Positions 32,253 through 41,274 of a DNA stretch of 64,000 nt are shown here, one piece after another. This DNA is from Lysobacter_I brunescens (GTDB taxonomy: Bacteria; Pseudomonadota; Gammaproteobacteria; Xanthomonadales; Xanthomonadaceae): assembly GCF_042677005.1 (NCBI RefSeq), contig NZ_JBHTIF010000005.1, positions 186,001 through 250,000 of the forward strand, read 5' to 3'. The notes beneath the pieces were generated by a model that did not search any database, was not told the DNA's origin, and saw only the letters and a list, made by a program, of their open reading frames with translations. A program made the translations under genes and the position numbers. Positions within the stretch are counted from its first letter, which is position 1. Every line of letters starts with the position of its first letter.

Positions 32253-34201
32253 CAGCGATCGTCCTCGCGGCGACGGCGGCGCTCTTCGAGCTTGAACTTC
32301 TCGCGCAGCAGGCCGCCCGGGTCGTCGGGCACGCGGCGCAGCCAGGCCTCGTTGGCGAGGCGTCGCCCGCCGGGCGCCGCCTGGCCGGATGGCACGGTGC
32401 CGGGCGATGGCGCGCCTGCGGGCGGCGTGGTCGACGGGGATGCGCCCTGCGCGCGGCGCATGCGTTCGCGCTGCGCGGCATCGGCCTGGCGCTGCGCGGC
32501 GATATCCGCAGGCGTCGCGGGTCCGGACGGACGGGTCGTGCTCTGGGCGGGCGTCGGTGCCGGCATCTTCTGCCCTGCCTGCGCGGGGGTCCGGGGCATT
32601 CCGGTCCCGGGCGAAGGCGGCGGCGTACCTGCCTGGCGCTGGCCTTCCTGCCCGATCTTGCCGGCCTGATCCTTGCCCTGCTGATCCTTGCCCTGCTGGT
32701 CCTTGCCCTGCTGATCCTTGCCCTGCTGATCCTTGCCCTGCTGATCCTTGCCCTGCTGGTCCTTGCCCTGCTGGTCCTTGCCCTGCTGGTCCTTGCCCTG
32801 CTGATCCTTGCCCTGCTGGTCCTTGTCCTCCCCCGCCTGGTCTTTCGAGCCGGGCTGCGGCTTGCGCTGCGCCTGCTGCTGCCGCGCGGCGGACGCCACG
32901 CGCCGGTTCTCGATGGCATCCGCCATGCCCGGCTGCAGGCGCAGGGCGCGGTCGTATTCGGCGATGGCCTCGTCGTAGCGCCCCTGCCGCGCCAGCGCGT
33001 TGCCGCGGTTGTAGGCGGCATCGGCGCCGGGCAGGTCGGCCCAGTGCGACATCGCCGCCTTGTAGTCGCCTGATCGATAGGCCTCGACACCACGTTGCAG
33101 CCGCGCGTGCTGCGCCTGGTCGCGACGTTGCCAGAGCGTGCCGTCGTCGGCATGGACCACCTGCCACGGCAGGCACAGCGCCAGCAGCGCGACCGCCAGC
33201 ACGCCGCGCCGGAATGCGAACAGCGCGAGCAGCAGCAGCGGCGGCAGCAGCCAGAAGCCTTCGTCGATCGCCAGCGCGCCGCGCCTGCGCTCGTCGGCGA
33301 CCGCATCTTCCACGCGGTCGGCACGCAGCACGCCGAGCGCGCGCAGATCGCTGTCGTCCACCGACGCCGGCACGAAGCGGCCATCGCCGGCATCGGCCGT
33401 CGCGCGCAGGCCGTCGACATCCAGCGCCGTGCGCTGGCGACGTCCACGCCTGTCGACGTAACTGCCGCCTTCGGCCGTGCCCAGGCCCAGCACCGACACA
33501 CGGAAGCCGGCGGTGCGGGCCTCGCCCGCCGCGCGGCGCGCGCTGGCATCGGCACGATGGGTCATCAGCAGGATGTCGCCGCGCGGGAAACCGGCGCGCT
33601 CGAGCAGCAGCACCGATTCGCGGATCGCGCGCTCGGCACGCTGGCCGTCGTCGGGCATCACATCGGGCGACAGCGCATCGACGAACAGCTCGATGTTGGC
33701 GGCGTCGTCGGTGAGCGGCGACACGATGTAGGCATCGTCGGCGAACGCGACCAGCGCGATCTGCCCGCCGCCGCGCTCGCGCAGCAGACGGGTGAGCTTG
33801 GCGCGCATCTGCAGCAGGCGCGACGGCGGCAGATCGGCGGCGGTCGAGGCTTCGGACAGGTCCACCGCGATCACCAGCGGCGTGCGGTCCTGCCACAGCG
33901 GCTGCGGCAGGCTGCGCCAGCTCGGGCCGGCCAGTGCCAGGACGGCGAGGATCAGGGCGAGCGTGGCCAGCACGTGCCCGCGCGCGAGGCGGCCGCCCTC
34001 GCCGGCGTCGCCGCCTTCGATGAGGTGACGCAGCAGGTGCGCATCGACCGCTTCGCGCCAGGCATTGCGGCGCCGGCGCTGGCGGTGCAACCACCACGGC
34101 AGCACGGGCACCAGGAGCAACGCGAGCAGCCACCACGGCCGCACGAACTGGAAGCCTGCGACGAAGGCCTGGATCGACTCGGGCATCTGCGCCACGCTCA
34201 T
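32252..34201 (-). CDS. batB: VWA-TPR fusion protein (BatB/BatC)
   Basis: A 649-residue protein joining BatB and BatC functions. The N-terminus has a TM (WWLLALLLVPVLPWWL), then a second TM and a von Willebrand A domain (PLVIAVDLSEAS, about residues 105-290; the first MIDAS element reads DLSEAS rather than DxSxS). A TM near 315-330 and a signal-like segment precede TPR repeats (AAYNRGNALARQGRYDEAIA). Then comes a ten-unit KDQQG repeat tract and a Pro/Ala-rich tail. It overlaps batA by 4 bp upstream and batD by ATGA downstream. The start at 34201 is fixed by the overlap. The fused arrangement is common in gammaproteobacteria. Confidence 0.9.
   Translation of the reverse strand: MSVAQMPESIQAFVAGFQFVRPWWLLALLLVPVLPWWLHRQRRRRNAWREAVDAHLLRHLIEGGDAGEGGRLARGHVLATLALILAVLALAGPSWRSLPQPLWQDRTPLVIAVDLSEASTAADLPPSRLLQMRAKLTRLLRERGGGQIALVAFADDAYIVSPLTDDAANIELFVDALSPDVMPDDGQRAERAIRESVLLLERAGFPRGDILLMTHRADASARRAAGEARTAGFRVSVLGLGTAEGGSYVDRRGRRQRTALDVDGLRATADAGDGRFVPASVDDSDLRALGVLRADRVEDAVADERRRGALAIDEGFWLLPPLLLLALFAFRRGVLAVALLALCLPWQVVHADDGTLWQRRDQAQHARLQRGVEAYRSGDYKAAMSHWADLPGADAAYNRGNALARQGRYDEAIAEYDRALRLQPGMADAIENRRVASAARQQQAQRKPQPGSKDQAGEDKDQQGKDQQGKDQQGKDQQGKDQQGKDQQGKDQQGKDQQGKDQQGKDQQGKDQAGKIGQEGQRQAGTPPPSPGTGMPRTPAQAGQKMPAPTPAQSTTRPSGPATPADIAAQRQADAAQRERMRRAQGASPSTTPPAGAPSPGTVPSGQAAPGGRRLANEAWLRRVPDDPGGLLREKFKLEERRRRREDDR
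32671..32820. repeat. 15-bp coding minisatellite, ten units
   Basis: Exactly ten tandem copies of CCTTGCCCTGCTG[GA]T within the batB/C gene, encoding (KDQQG)10 on the minus strand. The only variation is at one position (G/A), which is synonymous. The unit length is a multiple of three, so copy-number change keeps the frame and only alters linker length. Confidence 0.95.
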
Positions 34202-35241
34202 CGCGACGCTCTCCCCGGCACTCGCACGCCCGCCTGGCCTGCGGCGCCCAGAAGCAGCATCAGCGCCGCGCACAGCAGCGCGCCGGCCAGCGGCCAGGCA
34301 AATCGCTCGATGCGCGGACGCAGGCGCAGGCCCGGATGCTTCACCGGTTCGATGCGATCGATATCGGCGTAGATGCCCAGCAACTGGTCGACATCGCGCG
34401 CGACGAAGGCGCGACCGCCGGTGGTCTGCGCGATGCGCTGCAGCGTGGTCTCGTCGGTCTGCTGGGCCTGGCCGGGCATGCGGATCGGCACGCCGAACAC
34501 CGACAGGCCGGCGCCGTAGCCGCCGAACGCGATGGTGTGGATGCGCACGCCGTCGTCGCGCGCCAGCTCCGCAGCCTTCAGCGGATCGAGGATGCCCGCG
34601 CTGTTCACGCCATCGGTGAGCAGGATCAGCACGCGTTGCCCCGGCGGCTGCTTGCGCAGGCGCTTGGTCGCCAGCGCGATCGCGTCGCCGATCGCGGTGC
34701 CGCCGCCGGCCAGCCGCGTGACCGTGCCGTCGAGCTGCTCGCGCACGGTGTCGAGGTCGCGGGTGAGCGGGGTCAGCGCATAGGCGCGTTCGCCGAACAC
34801 GATCAGGCCGACGCGATCGCCTGCGCGGCGCTCCAGGAAGTCGGCGATCACCGCCTTGCCGGCGGTCAGCCTCGACACCACGCGACCGCCAAGTTCGATG
34901 TCGCGTTCCTCCATGCTGCCGGACAGGTCCACGGCCAGCATGAGGTCGCGTCCGGTCTGCGGCGGCTGCACCACGTCGCCCAACTGCTGCGGGCGCGCTG
35001 CCGCCACGACCAGCAGGCACCAGGCCAGCCAGGCCAGCGCGGGAATGCCGCGCGCGCGCACTGGCCCGGTGTTGCCGGCGAGCGCGCCGAGGCGGTCGCC
35101 GTAGGGCACGCGCAAACCCGGTGCGCCGGCATCGCGCCCGGGCAGCACGCGCCGCGCCAGCCACGGCAGGGGCAACGCAAGCAGCAGCCAGGGCCACGCG
35201 AACGCAGCGAACAGCGGCGCGAACAGTTCGGCGAGCGTCAT
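34198..35241 (-). CDS. batA: VWA domain protein BatA
   Basis: A 347-residue membrane protein with an N-terminal TM pair (AWPWLLLALPLPWLARRVL, ALAWLAWCLLVVAAA). A von Willebrand A domain begins DLMLAVDLSGSMEERD, with a complete MIDAS DxSxS motif. LLTDGVNSAGI supplies the further aspartate and GGTAIGDAI the threonine. A C-terminal TM (FAWPLAGALLCAALMLLLG) follows. It is predicted to be anchored in the inner membrane as part of the Bat complex. It overlaps both neighbours by 4 bp, in a tightly coupled operon. Confidence 0.92.
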   Translation of the reverse strand: MTLAELFAPLFAAFAWPWLLLALPLPWLARRVLPGRDAGAPGLRVPYGDRLGALAGNTGPVRARGIPALAWLAWCLLVVAAARPQQLGDVVQPPQTGRDLMLAVDLSGSMEERDIELGGRVVSRLTAGKAVIADFLERRAGDRVGLIVFGERAYALTPLTRDLDTVREQLDGTVTRLAGGGTAIGDAIALATKRLRKQPPGQRVLILLTDGVNSAGILDPLKAAELARDDGVRIHTIAFGGYGAGLSVFGVPIRMPGQAQQTDETTLQRIAQTTGGRAFVARDVDQLLGIYADIDRIEPVKHPGLRLRPRIERFAWPLAGALLCAALMLLLGAAGQAGVRVPGRASR

Positions 35242-35789
35242 GCGCGCCTCCGCAGCCGGGGCAGGCGCCAGCGTCGCGGCGCACCGCGCATCAGCGCGAC
35301 GAAACGCGCGCGCGCCACCGGGCGCAGTGCGGCGACCGCCGAAGCATCGACCTCGCGCCGGAAGCCGCCGTCGAGCAGCACGCCGCCCACGTCCGCGAAC
35401 GTCGCGGCACCACGCGCACGCGGCCCCTCATCGAGGAAATGCAGCCAGTCCGCACCCTGCAGCCGGTCGGCGGAGGGATCGCGCCGGCGCGCGGCGCGGC
35501 GCAGCAGTTCGGACATCGCGGCGATGCGCGCGACCTCGCTCGGCGCGGCATCGACCGTCGCGTCGAACAGCGCTTCGGCGGCGATGCGGCGACGACGCGC
35601 ATGACGACGCCACAGCAGGAGGATGAGCAGCATCAGGGCGACGGCAATCGCAACCAGCCACCAGCCCATCGGCGGCGGCCACCAGCCGGGCGCCTCGGGC
35701 AGATGCGCGTCGCGCAGCGGCAATGTCGCCGGATTGGTCGCCGGATCGATGACGGCTTGCGACATCACGCGCGACAGGAGGCCGGTCAT
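35238..35789 (-). CDS. DUF4381 domain protein
   Basis: A 183-residue protein with a single TM (GWWLVAIAVALMLLILLLW, about residues 43-61) and a basic juxtamembrane patch, typical of DUF4381 proteins encoded between DUF58 and batA genes. The start at 35789 overlaps the DUF58 stop as ATGA. An internal ATG eight codons later is possible. The HLPEAPGWWPPPMGWWL segment ahead of the TM is characteristic of the family. It is probably a structural or accessory component of the Bat/MoxR membrane complex; no catalytic motif is present. Confidence 0.85.
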   Translation of the reverse strand: MTGLLSRVMSQAVIDPATNPATLPLRDAHLPEAPGWWPPPMGWWLVAIAVALMLLILLLWRRHARRRRIAAEALFDATVDAAPSEVARIAAMSELLRRAARRRDPSADRLQGADWLHFLDEGPRARGAATFADVGGVLLDGGFRREVDASAVAALRPVARARFVALMRGAPRRWRLPRLRRRA

Positions 35790-36703
35790 GCGCCGCGCGC
35801 TCCAGCCAGCAGCGACAGCCAGCCGTCGCTCGGCGCTTCGGACGACAGCACATGGCAACGGATGCCGCTGCGCGCCAGCGTGTCCTGGGCCTGCTGCAGC
35901 GGCGCGACGAAGGCCTCGCGCCAGCGCCGGCGCAACGCGTCGCCGCCGAGATCGAGTTCGACACGCCGCAACACCGAAACGCCGGAAGCGGCCATGCGTT
36001 CGACGAGGAAAGGCAAGCGCGCGGCAGGCGGCTCGCGCTCCAGCGGATCGCTCAGCAGCAGCACGATGACTTCGCGATGCTGGGCCAGCGTGGTCCAGCG
36101 GGTCTGCGCGATGCCGGCCGCGCTCAAAGGATCGGCCAGCACCACCAGCCGCGTGCCCGGTCGCGCGAGGCGATCGGCATGGTCCAGCGCGACCGCGAAG
36201 CCATCGTCCTGAGCGGGCGCGCGCGCGTACCAGCGCACCATCGCATCGAGCACGCGCAGCGCACCGCGCACGCCCGAGACCGGCACCACCGGCGCCTCGC
36301 TCGAACTCCCGCGCAGCGCGGCGATGCGGTCGCCGTCGCGCACCGCCACCCAGGCCGCCAGCGCGCCCGCACGGGCGGCCTGCACCGACTTGAAGCGCAC
36401 CCGCGTGCCGAAATACAGGGTCGGCGCGGTATCGGCGACGATCAGGGTCAACCGTTCGCGCTCGGCCTGGAACAGTTTCGTATGCGGCTTGCCGGTGCGC
36501 GCGGTCAGTCGCCAGTCGATGTGCCGCGCGTCGTCGCCGATCGCGTACTCGCGCGATTCAGCGTACTCCATGCCGCGTCCGCGCACCGCCGACGGCGCCT
36601 GCCCGCTCAGGCCATGGTGGCCACGGCGCGGCGGCCGACGACCGACCACGGCACGGCGCAGCGCCACCAGTTCATCCAGGCTCGGCGTGATCCCTTCGCT
36701 CAT
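35786..36703 (-). CDS. DUF58 domain protein
   Basis: A 305-residue cytoplasmic protein with the DUF58 signature GMEYAESREYAIGDDARHID followed by WRLTARTGKPHTKLF. A VWA-like remainder follows (LTLIVADTAPTLYFGT). Such proteins are regularly encoded next to MoxR ATPases and are thought to act with them, perhaps as adaptor or effector. It is 44 bp downstream of moxR and coupled to DUF4381 by an ATGA overlap. It has no TM segments, unlike many DUF58 proteins. Confidence 0.9.
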   Translation of the reverse strand: MSEGITPSLDELVALRRAVVGRRPPRRGHHGLSGQAPSAVRGRGMEYAESREYAIGDDARHIDWRLTARTGKPHTKLFQAERERLTLIVADTAPTLYFGTRVRFKSVQAARAGALAAWVAVRDGDRIAALRGSSSEAPVVPVSGVRGALRVLDAMVRWYARAPAQDDGFAVALDHADRLARPGTRLVVLADPLSAAGIAQTRWTTLAQHREVIVLLLSDPLEREPPAARLPFLVERMAASGVSVLRRVELDLGGDALRRRWREAFVAPLQQAQDTLARSGIRCHVLSSEAPSDGWLSLLAGARGA

Positions 36704-36747
36704 CGCGTGCTCCGCGTGTCCTCAGCGCCGGCTCGATACAGCGGTGG

Positions 36748-37797
36748 TCAAGGCAGCGGCACCTTGTCGAGCAGCGCCTGTACCAGGCGTTCGCCGTCCC
36801 AGCCTTCGGCCACGGCTTCGTAGCTGGGCAGCACGCGATGACGGAGCACATCCAGCGCGACCGCGCGCACGTCCTCCGGGGTCACGAAGTCGCGACCGGA
36901 CAGCCAGGCGCGCGCACGCGCGCAGCGCTCCAGCGCGATCGAACCGCGCGGACTCGCACCCCAGCCGATCCGGCGTGCGAGCGCGGCGTCGTAGCGCCGC
37001 GCATCGCGCGAGGCCAGCACCAGCTCGATCAGGTAACGCTCCAGCGCGGGTGCGACATGCACGTCCAGCACTGCGGCGCGCGCCGCGAACACGTCGGCCT
37101 GCGACAGCCGGAGCGGCGCATGGCCTTCGCCCTGCATCGGCGCGGTCGCGGCCTGGCCGCTGCGCGCGCGCTCACGCGCCAGGCGCAGGATCTCGGCCTC
37201 CATCGACGCGTCGGGGTAGCCGATGCGCACGTACATCAGGAAGCGGTCGAGCTGCGCCTCGGGCAGCGGGAACGTGCCTTCCTGTTCGATCGGATTCTGG
37301 GTCGCCATCACCAGGAACAGGTCGGGCAGCGCATAGGTCTGCCGGCCCACGGTGACCTGGCGCTCACCCATCGCTTCGAGCAGCGCCGACTGCACCTTGG
37401 CCGGCGCGCGGTTGATCTCGTCGGCAAGCAGCAGCGAGTGGAAGATCGGGCCGGGCTGGAACTGGAAGCCGCCATCCTGCGGACGCCAGACCTCTGTGCC
37501 GGTCAAGTCGGCGGGCAGCAGGTCCGGGGTGAACTGCACGCGTGCGAAATCCGCTTCCAGCCGGCTGGCCAGCGCACGGATCGCGGTCGTCTTGGCAAGG
37601 CCGGGCGCGCCTTCGACCAGCAGGTGTCCGTCGGCGAGCAGGGCGATCAGCAGCCGCTCGACCAGCGCCGCCTGGCCGACGATCTCGGTCGACAGCCGCG
37701 CCCGCAGCGCGGTGAAGGCCGCATGCAGGCGCGCAGCCTCGCCCTGCGCTTCGGCGTCATGGGCGTGAAGGCCCGTCTCGGTCGTTCCTGGTGGCAT
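36748..37797 (-). CDS. moxR: MoxR family AAA+ ATPase
   Basis: A 349-residue AAA+ ATPase, first gene of the Bat operon. Walker A is GAPGLAKT (about residues 63-70), Walker B LLLADEINRAP, sensor 1 MATQNPIEQEGTFPLPEAQL, all canonical for MoxR (RavA-like chaperone ATPases). The C-terminal lid domain contains RIGWGASPRGSIAL. ATG 37797 has GAGGG upstream; a GTG two codons earlier is the alternative. It is expected to remodel the membrane-anchored VWA proteins encoded downstream. Confidence 0.94.
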   Translation of the reverse strand: MPPGTTETGLHAHDAEAQGEAARLHAAFTALRARLSTEIVGQAALVERLLIALLADGHLLVEGAPGLAKTTAIRALASRLEADFARVQFTPDLLPADLTGTEVWRPQDGGFQFQPGPIFHSLLLADEINRAPAKVQSALLEAMGERQVTVGRQTYALPDLFLVMATQNPIEQEGTFPLPEAQLDRFLMYVRIGYPDASMEAEILRLARERARSGQAATAPMQGEGHAPLRLSQADVFAARAAVLDVHVAPALERYLIELVLASRDARRYDAALARRIGWGASPRGSIALERCARARAWLSGRDFVTPEDVRAVALDVLRHRVLPSYEAVAEGWDGERLVQALLDKVPLP

Positions 37798-37903
37798 CGG
37801 CACGCGTCCCTCGGGCAGTCTCGAACGCGGAGTTTGACCGATGCGGGACGGAAATGTTCATCCCGCGGCCTGCGGAATGCACGACACCACGCCTCCAAAC
37901 GAA

Positions 37904-37923
37904 ACGGGGGCCGAAGCCCCCGT
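37904..37923 (-). terminator. Terminator of the pilMNOPQ operon
   Basis: An 8-bp perfect GC stem with a four-base loop (37904-37911 with 37916-37923), followed on the minus strand by TTTCGTTT. It is located 36 bp after the pilQ stop. Confidence 0.7.
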
Positions 37924-37958
37924 CCGTCGAAACGCGCTTGCGATCGATGCCGCGTCGA

Positions 37959-39953
37959 TCAGACGCGCGGCGCGACCTTCATGACCTTCGGGGTGACGAA
38001 GATCAGCAGCTCGGCCTTGCCCTTCGAGCGGCCGCGCTTCTTGAACAGGTTGCCCAGCACCGGCAGGTCGGCGAGGAACGGCACCTTCGATGCCTGGCTG
38101 CGGTCGCTGAACTCGTACACGCCGCCGACGACCACGGTGTTGCCGTCTTCGATCAGCACGGCAGTGGTGACTTCACGCTTGGCGATCAGCGGCACCGAGC
38201 CGGCGACCGTGTCGATGAAGTCTTCCAGCTCATCCTTCTTCACCAGCAGGTTCAGGAAGACGCGACCGTCGTTGGTGATGGTCGGGGTGACGCGCAGTTC
38301 CAGCACCACGTCCTTGAAGTTCACGGTCTGGGTGATCTGACCGTTGCTCGACTGGGTGGTGACGTAGCCGATTTCGCGACCCTGCTTGATGATCGCTTCG
38401 CGCTGGTTGCTGGTCACGACGCGCGGGCTGGAGATCACTTCGCCGCGGCCTTCTTCCTGCATCGCCGACAGTTCGATGTCGAGGGCGTAGCCGGCGTTGA
38501 GGATGGTGAAGGCCATCGTCGCCGGGTTGGACGACAGCAGGCCGCCGGCCAGCACGCCGAGATCGACGTTGTTGCCCTTGCTGATCGTGGAGCTTCCGCG
38601 GATCGGCGCCGGGCCGACCTGACCGCCCGCGATCCAGGCGCGGTACGCCGCGAGATAGGCGTTGTCGGTCTGCGTGATCGAGTTGCGGGTCGCGGTCGTG
38701 TTGGCGATGTTGTTGCCGAACGTGACGTTGTTCTTGCTGCCGTTGATGCCGAACTTGGCGCCGAGTTCACGCGCGAAGTCTTCGGTGGCGATGACCACCT
38801 TGGCTTCGATCAGCACCTGGTCGACCGGCGTGTCCAGCTGCGCCACGAGGCGGCGGACCTCGGCGACGCGCGCCGGGATGTCGATCACCAGCAGGGTGTT
38901 GGTACGGCGGTCGAAGCTGATGCTGCCGCGCGAGGACAGGAAGCCGCGGCTCTGGCCTGCACCGCCCGAGCTGCCGGCCGCACCGCCACCGCCACCGGAA
39001 TTGCCCTTGCTCTCGTCGGTCAGCAGCTTGGCGATGTCCTCGGCGTTGCCGTAGCTCACCGGGATGTATTCGGTGACCGTCTCGGCGCGGTTCTCGATCG
39101 CGATGCGGGCATCTTCCTTGTCCTGCTCGAACTTGGCGATTTCCGCCTGCGGCGCGACCCAGATGACGTTGCCGCTGCGGCGCTTGTCGAGCTGCTTGGC
39201 CTGCAGCACCAGATCCAGCGCCTGGTCCCACGGCACGTTGATCAGGCGCAGGGTGACGTTGCCCTGGGTGGTGTCGCTGGCGACGATGTTGAGCCCGGAC
39301 TCTTCGGCGATCAGCTGCAGCACCGTGCGGACCGGGATGTCCTGGAAGTTGAAGGTCACCGCACGACCACCGTAGCCGCGGCCACTGCCGGTCGCGGCCA
39401 CCGTGGGCGCCTTCTGGGCCGTGGCGGCGACAGCCGTGGCGCTGCCGACGGCGCGCGTCGGCGTGGCGGCACGCGGCACCAGCTCGACGATGTAGTCCTT
39501 GCCGGTCTGGTAGGCCAGAGACTCGAACGGACCGGTGGTCGTGAGCACCAGCTGCGTCTTGGTATCGCCCTGCGCCAGCGCCTGCACGTTCTGCACCGGC
39601 GTCGCGAAGTCGGTGACGTTCAGCGAGCGCTGCAGGTGTGCCGGCAGCCTCGCGTTGCCGATGTCGACGATCACGCCGGCCTCGGCCGACCGCATGTCGG
39701 GCATGGCGCCGTCGCGGTCGAAGCGGAGGATCAGCTTGCCCGATCCGCCATCGCCCCGCTTGAAGTCGATGTCGGTGATGGCGCTGACCGCCGGAACCTG
39801 CTGCCCCGCCTGCGCGGCGGGTGCCGGTGCGGGCGTGGCGGCGTTGACGGCGCTGAGCGCCGACAACAGGCCGACGGTCAGGCCGAACATCGCGGCCCTG
39901 ATTGGCATCGTGCGACGGCCCTGCTGCTGGCTATGCGCGTTGAGTACGATCAT
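37959..39953 (-). CDS. pilQ: Type IV pilus secretin PilQ
   Basis: A 664-residue outer-membrane secretin through which the type IV pilus exits. The signal peptide is in MPIRAAMFGLTVGLLSALSA, after a 15-residue N-terminal extension. AMIN domains follow (about residues 50-180: DFKRGDGGSGKLILRFDRDG), then the N0/STN domain (GRAVTFNFQDIPVRTVLQLI) and the N1 domain (AETVTEYIPVSYGNAEDIAK). The secretin barrel region ends with GNTVVVGGVYEFS and VPFLADLPVLGNLFKK. A poly-glycine loop (GNSGGGGGAAGSSGGAG) lies in the N1 region. It is 17 bp downstream of pilP, last in the operon. Confidence 0.96.
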   Translation of the reverse strand: MIVLNAHSQQQGRRTMPIRAAMFGLTVGLLSALSAVNAATPAPAPAAQAGQQVPAVSAITDIDFKRGDGGSGKLILRFDRDGAMPDMRSAEAGVIVDIGNARLPAHLQRSLNVTDFATPVQNVQALAQGDTKTQLVLTTTGPFESLAYQTGKDYIVELVPRAATPTRAVGSATAVAATAQKAPTVAATGSGRGYGGRAVTFNFQDIPVRTVLQLIAEESGLNIVASDTTQGNVTLRLINVPWDQALDLVLQAKQLDKRRSGNVIWVAPQAEIAKFEQDKEDARIAIENRAETVTEYIPVSYGNAEDIAKLLTDESKGNSGGGGGAAGSSGGAGQSRGFLSSRGSISFDRRTNTLLVIDIPARVAEVRRLVAQLDTPVDQVLIEAKVVIATEDFARELGAKFGINGSKNNVTFGNNIANTTATRNSITQTDNAYLAAYRAWIAGGQVGPAPIRGSSTISKGNNVDLGVLAGGLLSSNPATMAFTILNAGYALDIELSAMQEEGRGEVISSPRVVTSNQREAIIKQGREIGYVTTQSSNGQITQTVNFKDVVLELRVTPTITNDGRVFLNLLVKKDELEDFIDTVAGSVPLIAKREVTTAVLIEDGNTVVVGGVYEFSDRSQASKVPFLADLPVLGNLFKKRGRSKGKAELLIFVTPKVMKVAPRV

Positions 39954-39970
39954 TTCGCTATCCCCTCGTC

Positions 39971-40513
39971 TTATTCGTCATCGAGCGAGACCGTCGCCGG
40001 CCGCTCCAGCCAACCGCCTGCACCGTCGGGCACCAGCTCGACGAGCTCGATCCGGTCTTCGAAGATCGCAGTCACGCGTCCGTCCGCCTGGCCCATGTAA
40101 TCGCCTGGCCGCACGCGGTAGGTGACCTTCTCGGGCACCATCACCAGCGCGACCAGGTTGCCGCCCTTGCCCAGCGTCCCGACCATGTCGAGGCTGTCGA
40201 GCGGGAACTGTTCGAGCACCTGCTTGCGCCGGTTCGAGTCCGGACGCGGACCCGCACCCTCCGAACCCGGCGAGAACGCCGTGCTGAACGGATCGCGCAG
40301 GTTCTGCGCGGCATATTCGAATTGCTCGAAGCGCTGCATCACCGGCAGCGGGTCGAGCGGCGGCGCGGGCCGCGCCTTGACCTCGGCGACCCACTCCTCG
40401 AGATTCGGCGCGTCGCCGGGCGTGCTGGTGATCGAACGCCCGCAACCTGCGAGCGCGGCGACCAGCGCGACCGCGAGCACGAGGCGCGCCGTGTTGTCGT
40501 GTTGTCTGCGCAT
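39971..40513 (-). CDS. pilP: Type IV pilus inner-membrane lipoprotein PilP
   Basis: A 180-residue lipoprotein that links the PilN/PilO platform to the PilQ secretin. The lipobox LAGC ends a hydrophobic signal (RLVLAVALVAALAGC). A disordered linker leads to the C-terminal HR beta-sandwich domain, with the family sequence NLRDPFSTAF, PLDSLDMVGTL, and YRVRPGDYMGQADGRVTAIF. ATG 40513 overlaps the pilO stop as ATGA. Residues 70-90 (DPF motif) match PilP positions that contact PilQ. Confidence 0.95.
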   Translation of the reverse strand: MRRQHDNTARLVLAVALVAALAGCGRSITSTPGDAPNLEEWVAEVKARPAPPLDPLPVMQRFEQFEYAAQNLRDPFSTAFSPGSEGAGPRPDSNRRKQVLEQFPLDSLDMVGTLGKGGNLVALVMVPEKVTYRVRPGDYMGQADGRVTAIFEDRIELVELVPDGAGGWLERPATVSLDDE

Positions 40514-41274
40514 CAGCGGCTGCCTCCCTGTGCGGCGGTGGCCTCGGCGGACTTGTTCGCAGCAGTGGCGGCGGCCTGCGCACCGGGCACGGCCGGGGTT
40601 GCGCCGCCTGCCCCGCCCGCGGGTGCGTCCGCGACCACTTCGTCTTCGTCGCGATAGCGATAGGTCTTGACCGTGCCCTTCAGCTCCAGGATCGAATCCG
40701 GGCCGATGGCGACGGGCTTCTTGTCGGTCGGCGCGCCTGGCGCGCCGCGCGGGGTGAGCTGGATGTCGTGCATGGTCATGATGACCACGCGCGGCAGCGA
40801 GGCCACGCCGCTGACGAAGGCGCCGAACTGGTGGTACGAACCGACCATCTTCAGCTCGATCGGCTTCTCGACGTAGAACTTAAGCTGGGTCTCGTCGCCG
40901 GGCTGGAACAGCTCGTTGGTGATGCCCGTCGCCAGCGCGGTCTGCGAGATGTCGACGATCAGCGCGGGCATTTCGGTCTTGCTGGGCAGCTGGCGCAGCA
41001 TCTGCTGGAGCTGCTGCTCCATCAGCGCGAGCTGCTGCTTCAGAGGTTCGAGGTTGGCGGCTTCGCCCTGCTTCTTCTCGAAGTCGTCGCGCAGCGTGAC
41101 CTCCTCGGCCTCGAGGCCTTCAAGCTGCGCGCCCTTCGGGCGCGTCATGAAGTTCCAGAGGACGAACAGGATCAGCAGGCAGAGCGCGATGCAGAACCCG
41201 AACTGCCACTCGCGCGGCCAGGAGCCGGCGTTGTTGAAGTCGAGCTCCTTGAGGGTCATTTTCTTCTTGCTCAC
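40513..41274 (-). CDS. pilO: Type IV pilus alignment protein PilO
   Basis: A 253-residue inner-membrane protein that heterodimerises with PilN. The GTG start at 41274 is chosen because GGAGGAG lies at the right distance and the GTG overlaps the pilN stop (GTGA); the next ATG is six codons in. There is one TM (FGFCIALCLLILFVLWNFM), a coiled coil (LEGLEAEEVTLRDDFEKKQG) and a ferredoxin-like periplasmic domain. The C-terminus carries an unusual ~45-residue Ala-rich tail, absent from shorter homologues such as the ~207-residue Pseudomonas protein. Confidence 0.94.
   Translation of the reverse strand: MSKKKMTLKELDFNNAGSWPREWQFGFCIALCLLILFVLWNFMTRPKGAQLEGLEAEEVTLRDDFEKKQGEAANLEPLKQQLALMEQQLQQMLRQLPSKTEMPALIVDISQTALATGITNELFQPGDETQLKFYVEKPIELKMVGSYHQFGAFVSGVASLPRVVIMTMHDIQLTPRGAPGAPTDKKPVAIGPDSILELKGTVKTYRYRDEDEVVADAPAGGAGGATPAVPGAQAAATAANKSAEATAAQGGSR

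Noticed and set aside
29079..32669. 1196-residue plus-strand frame
   Set aside because: It is antisense to the DAACS transporter and BatD genes; the sequence is Arg/His/Gln-rich with no domain.
32671..32820. CRISPR-like array
   Set aside because: The repeats are 15 bp, directly adjacent with no spacers, and lie inside a coding frame as KDQQG units.
37791..40100. 769-residue plus-strand frame
   Set aside because: It mirrors pilQ, whose secretin motifs are unambiguous on the other strand.
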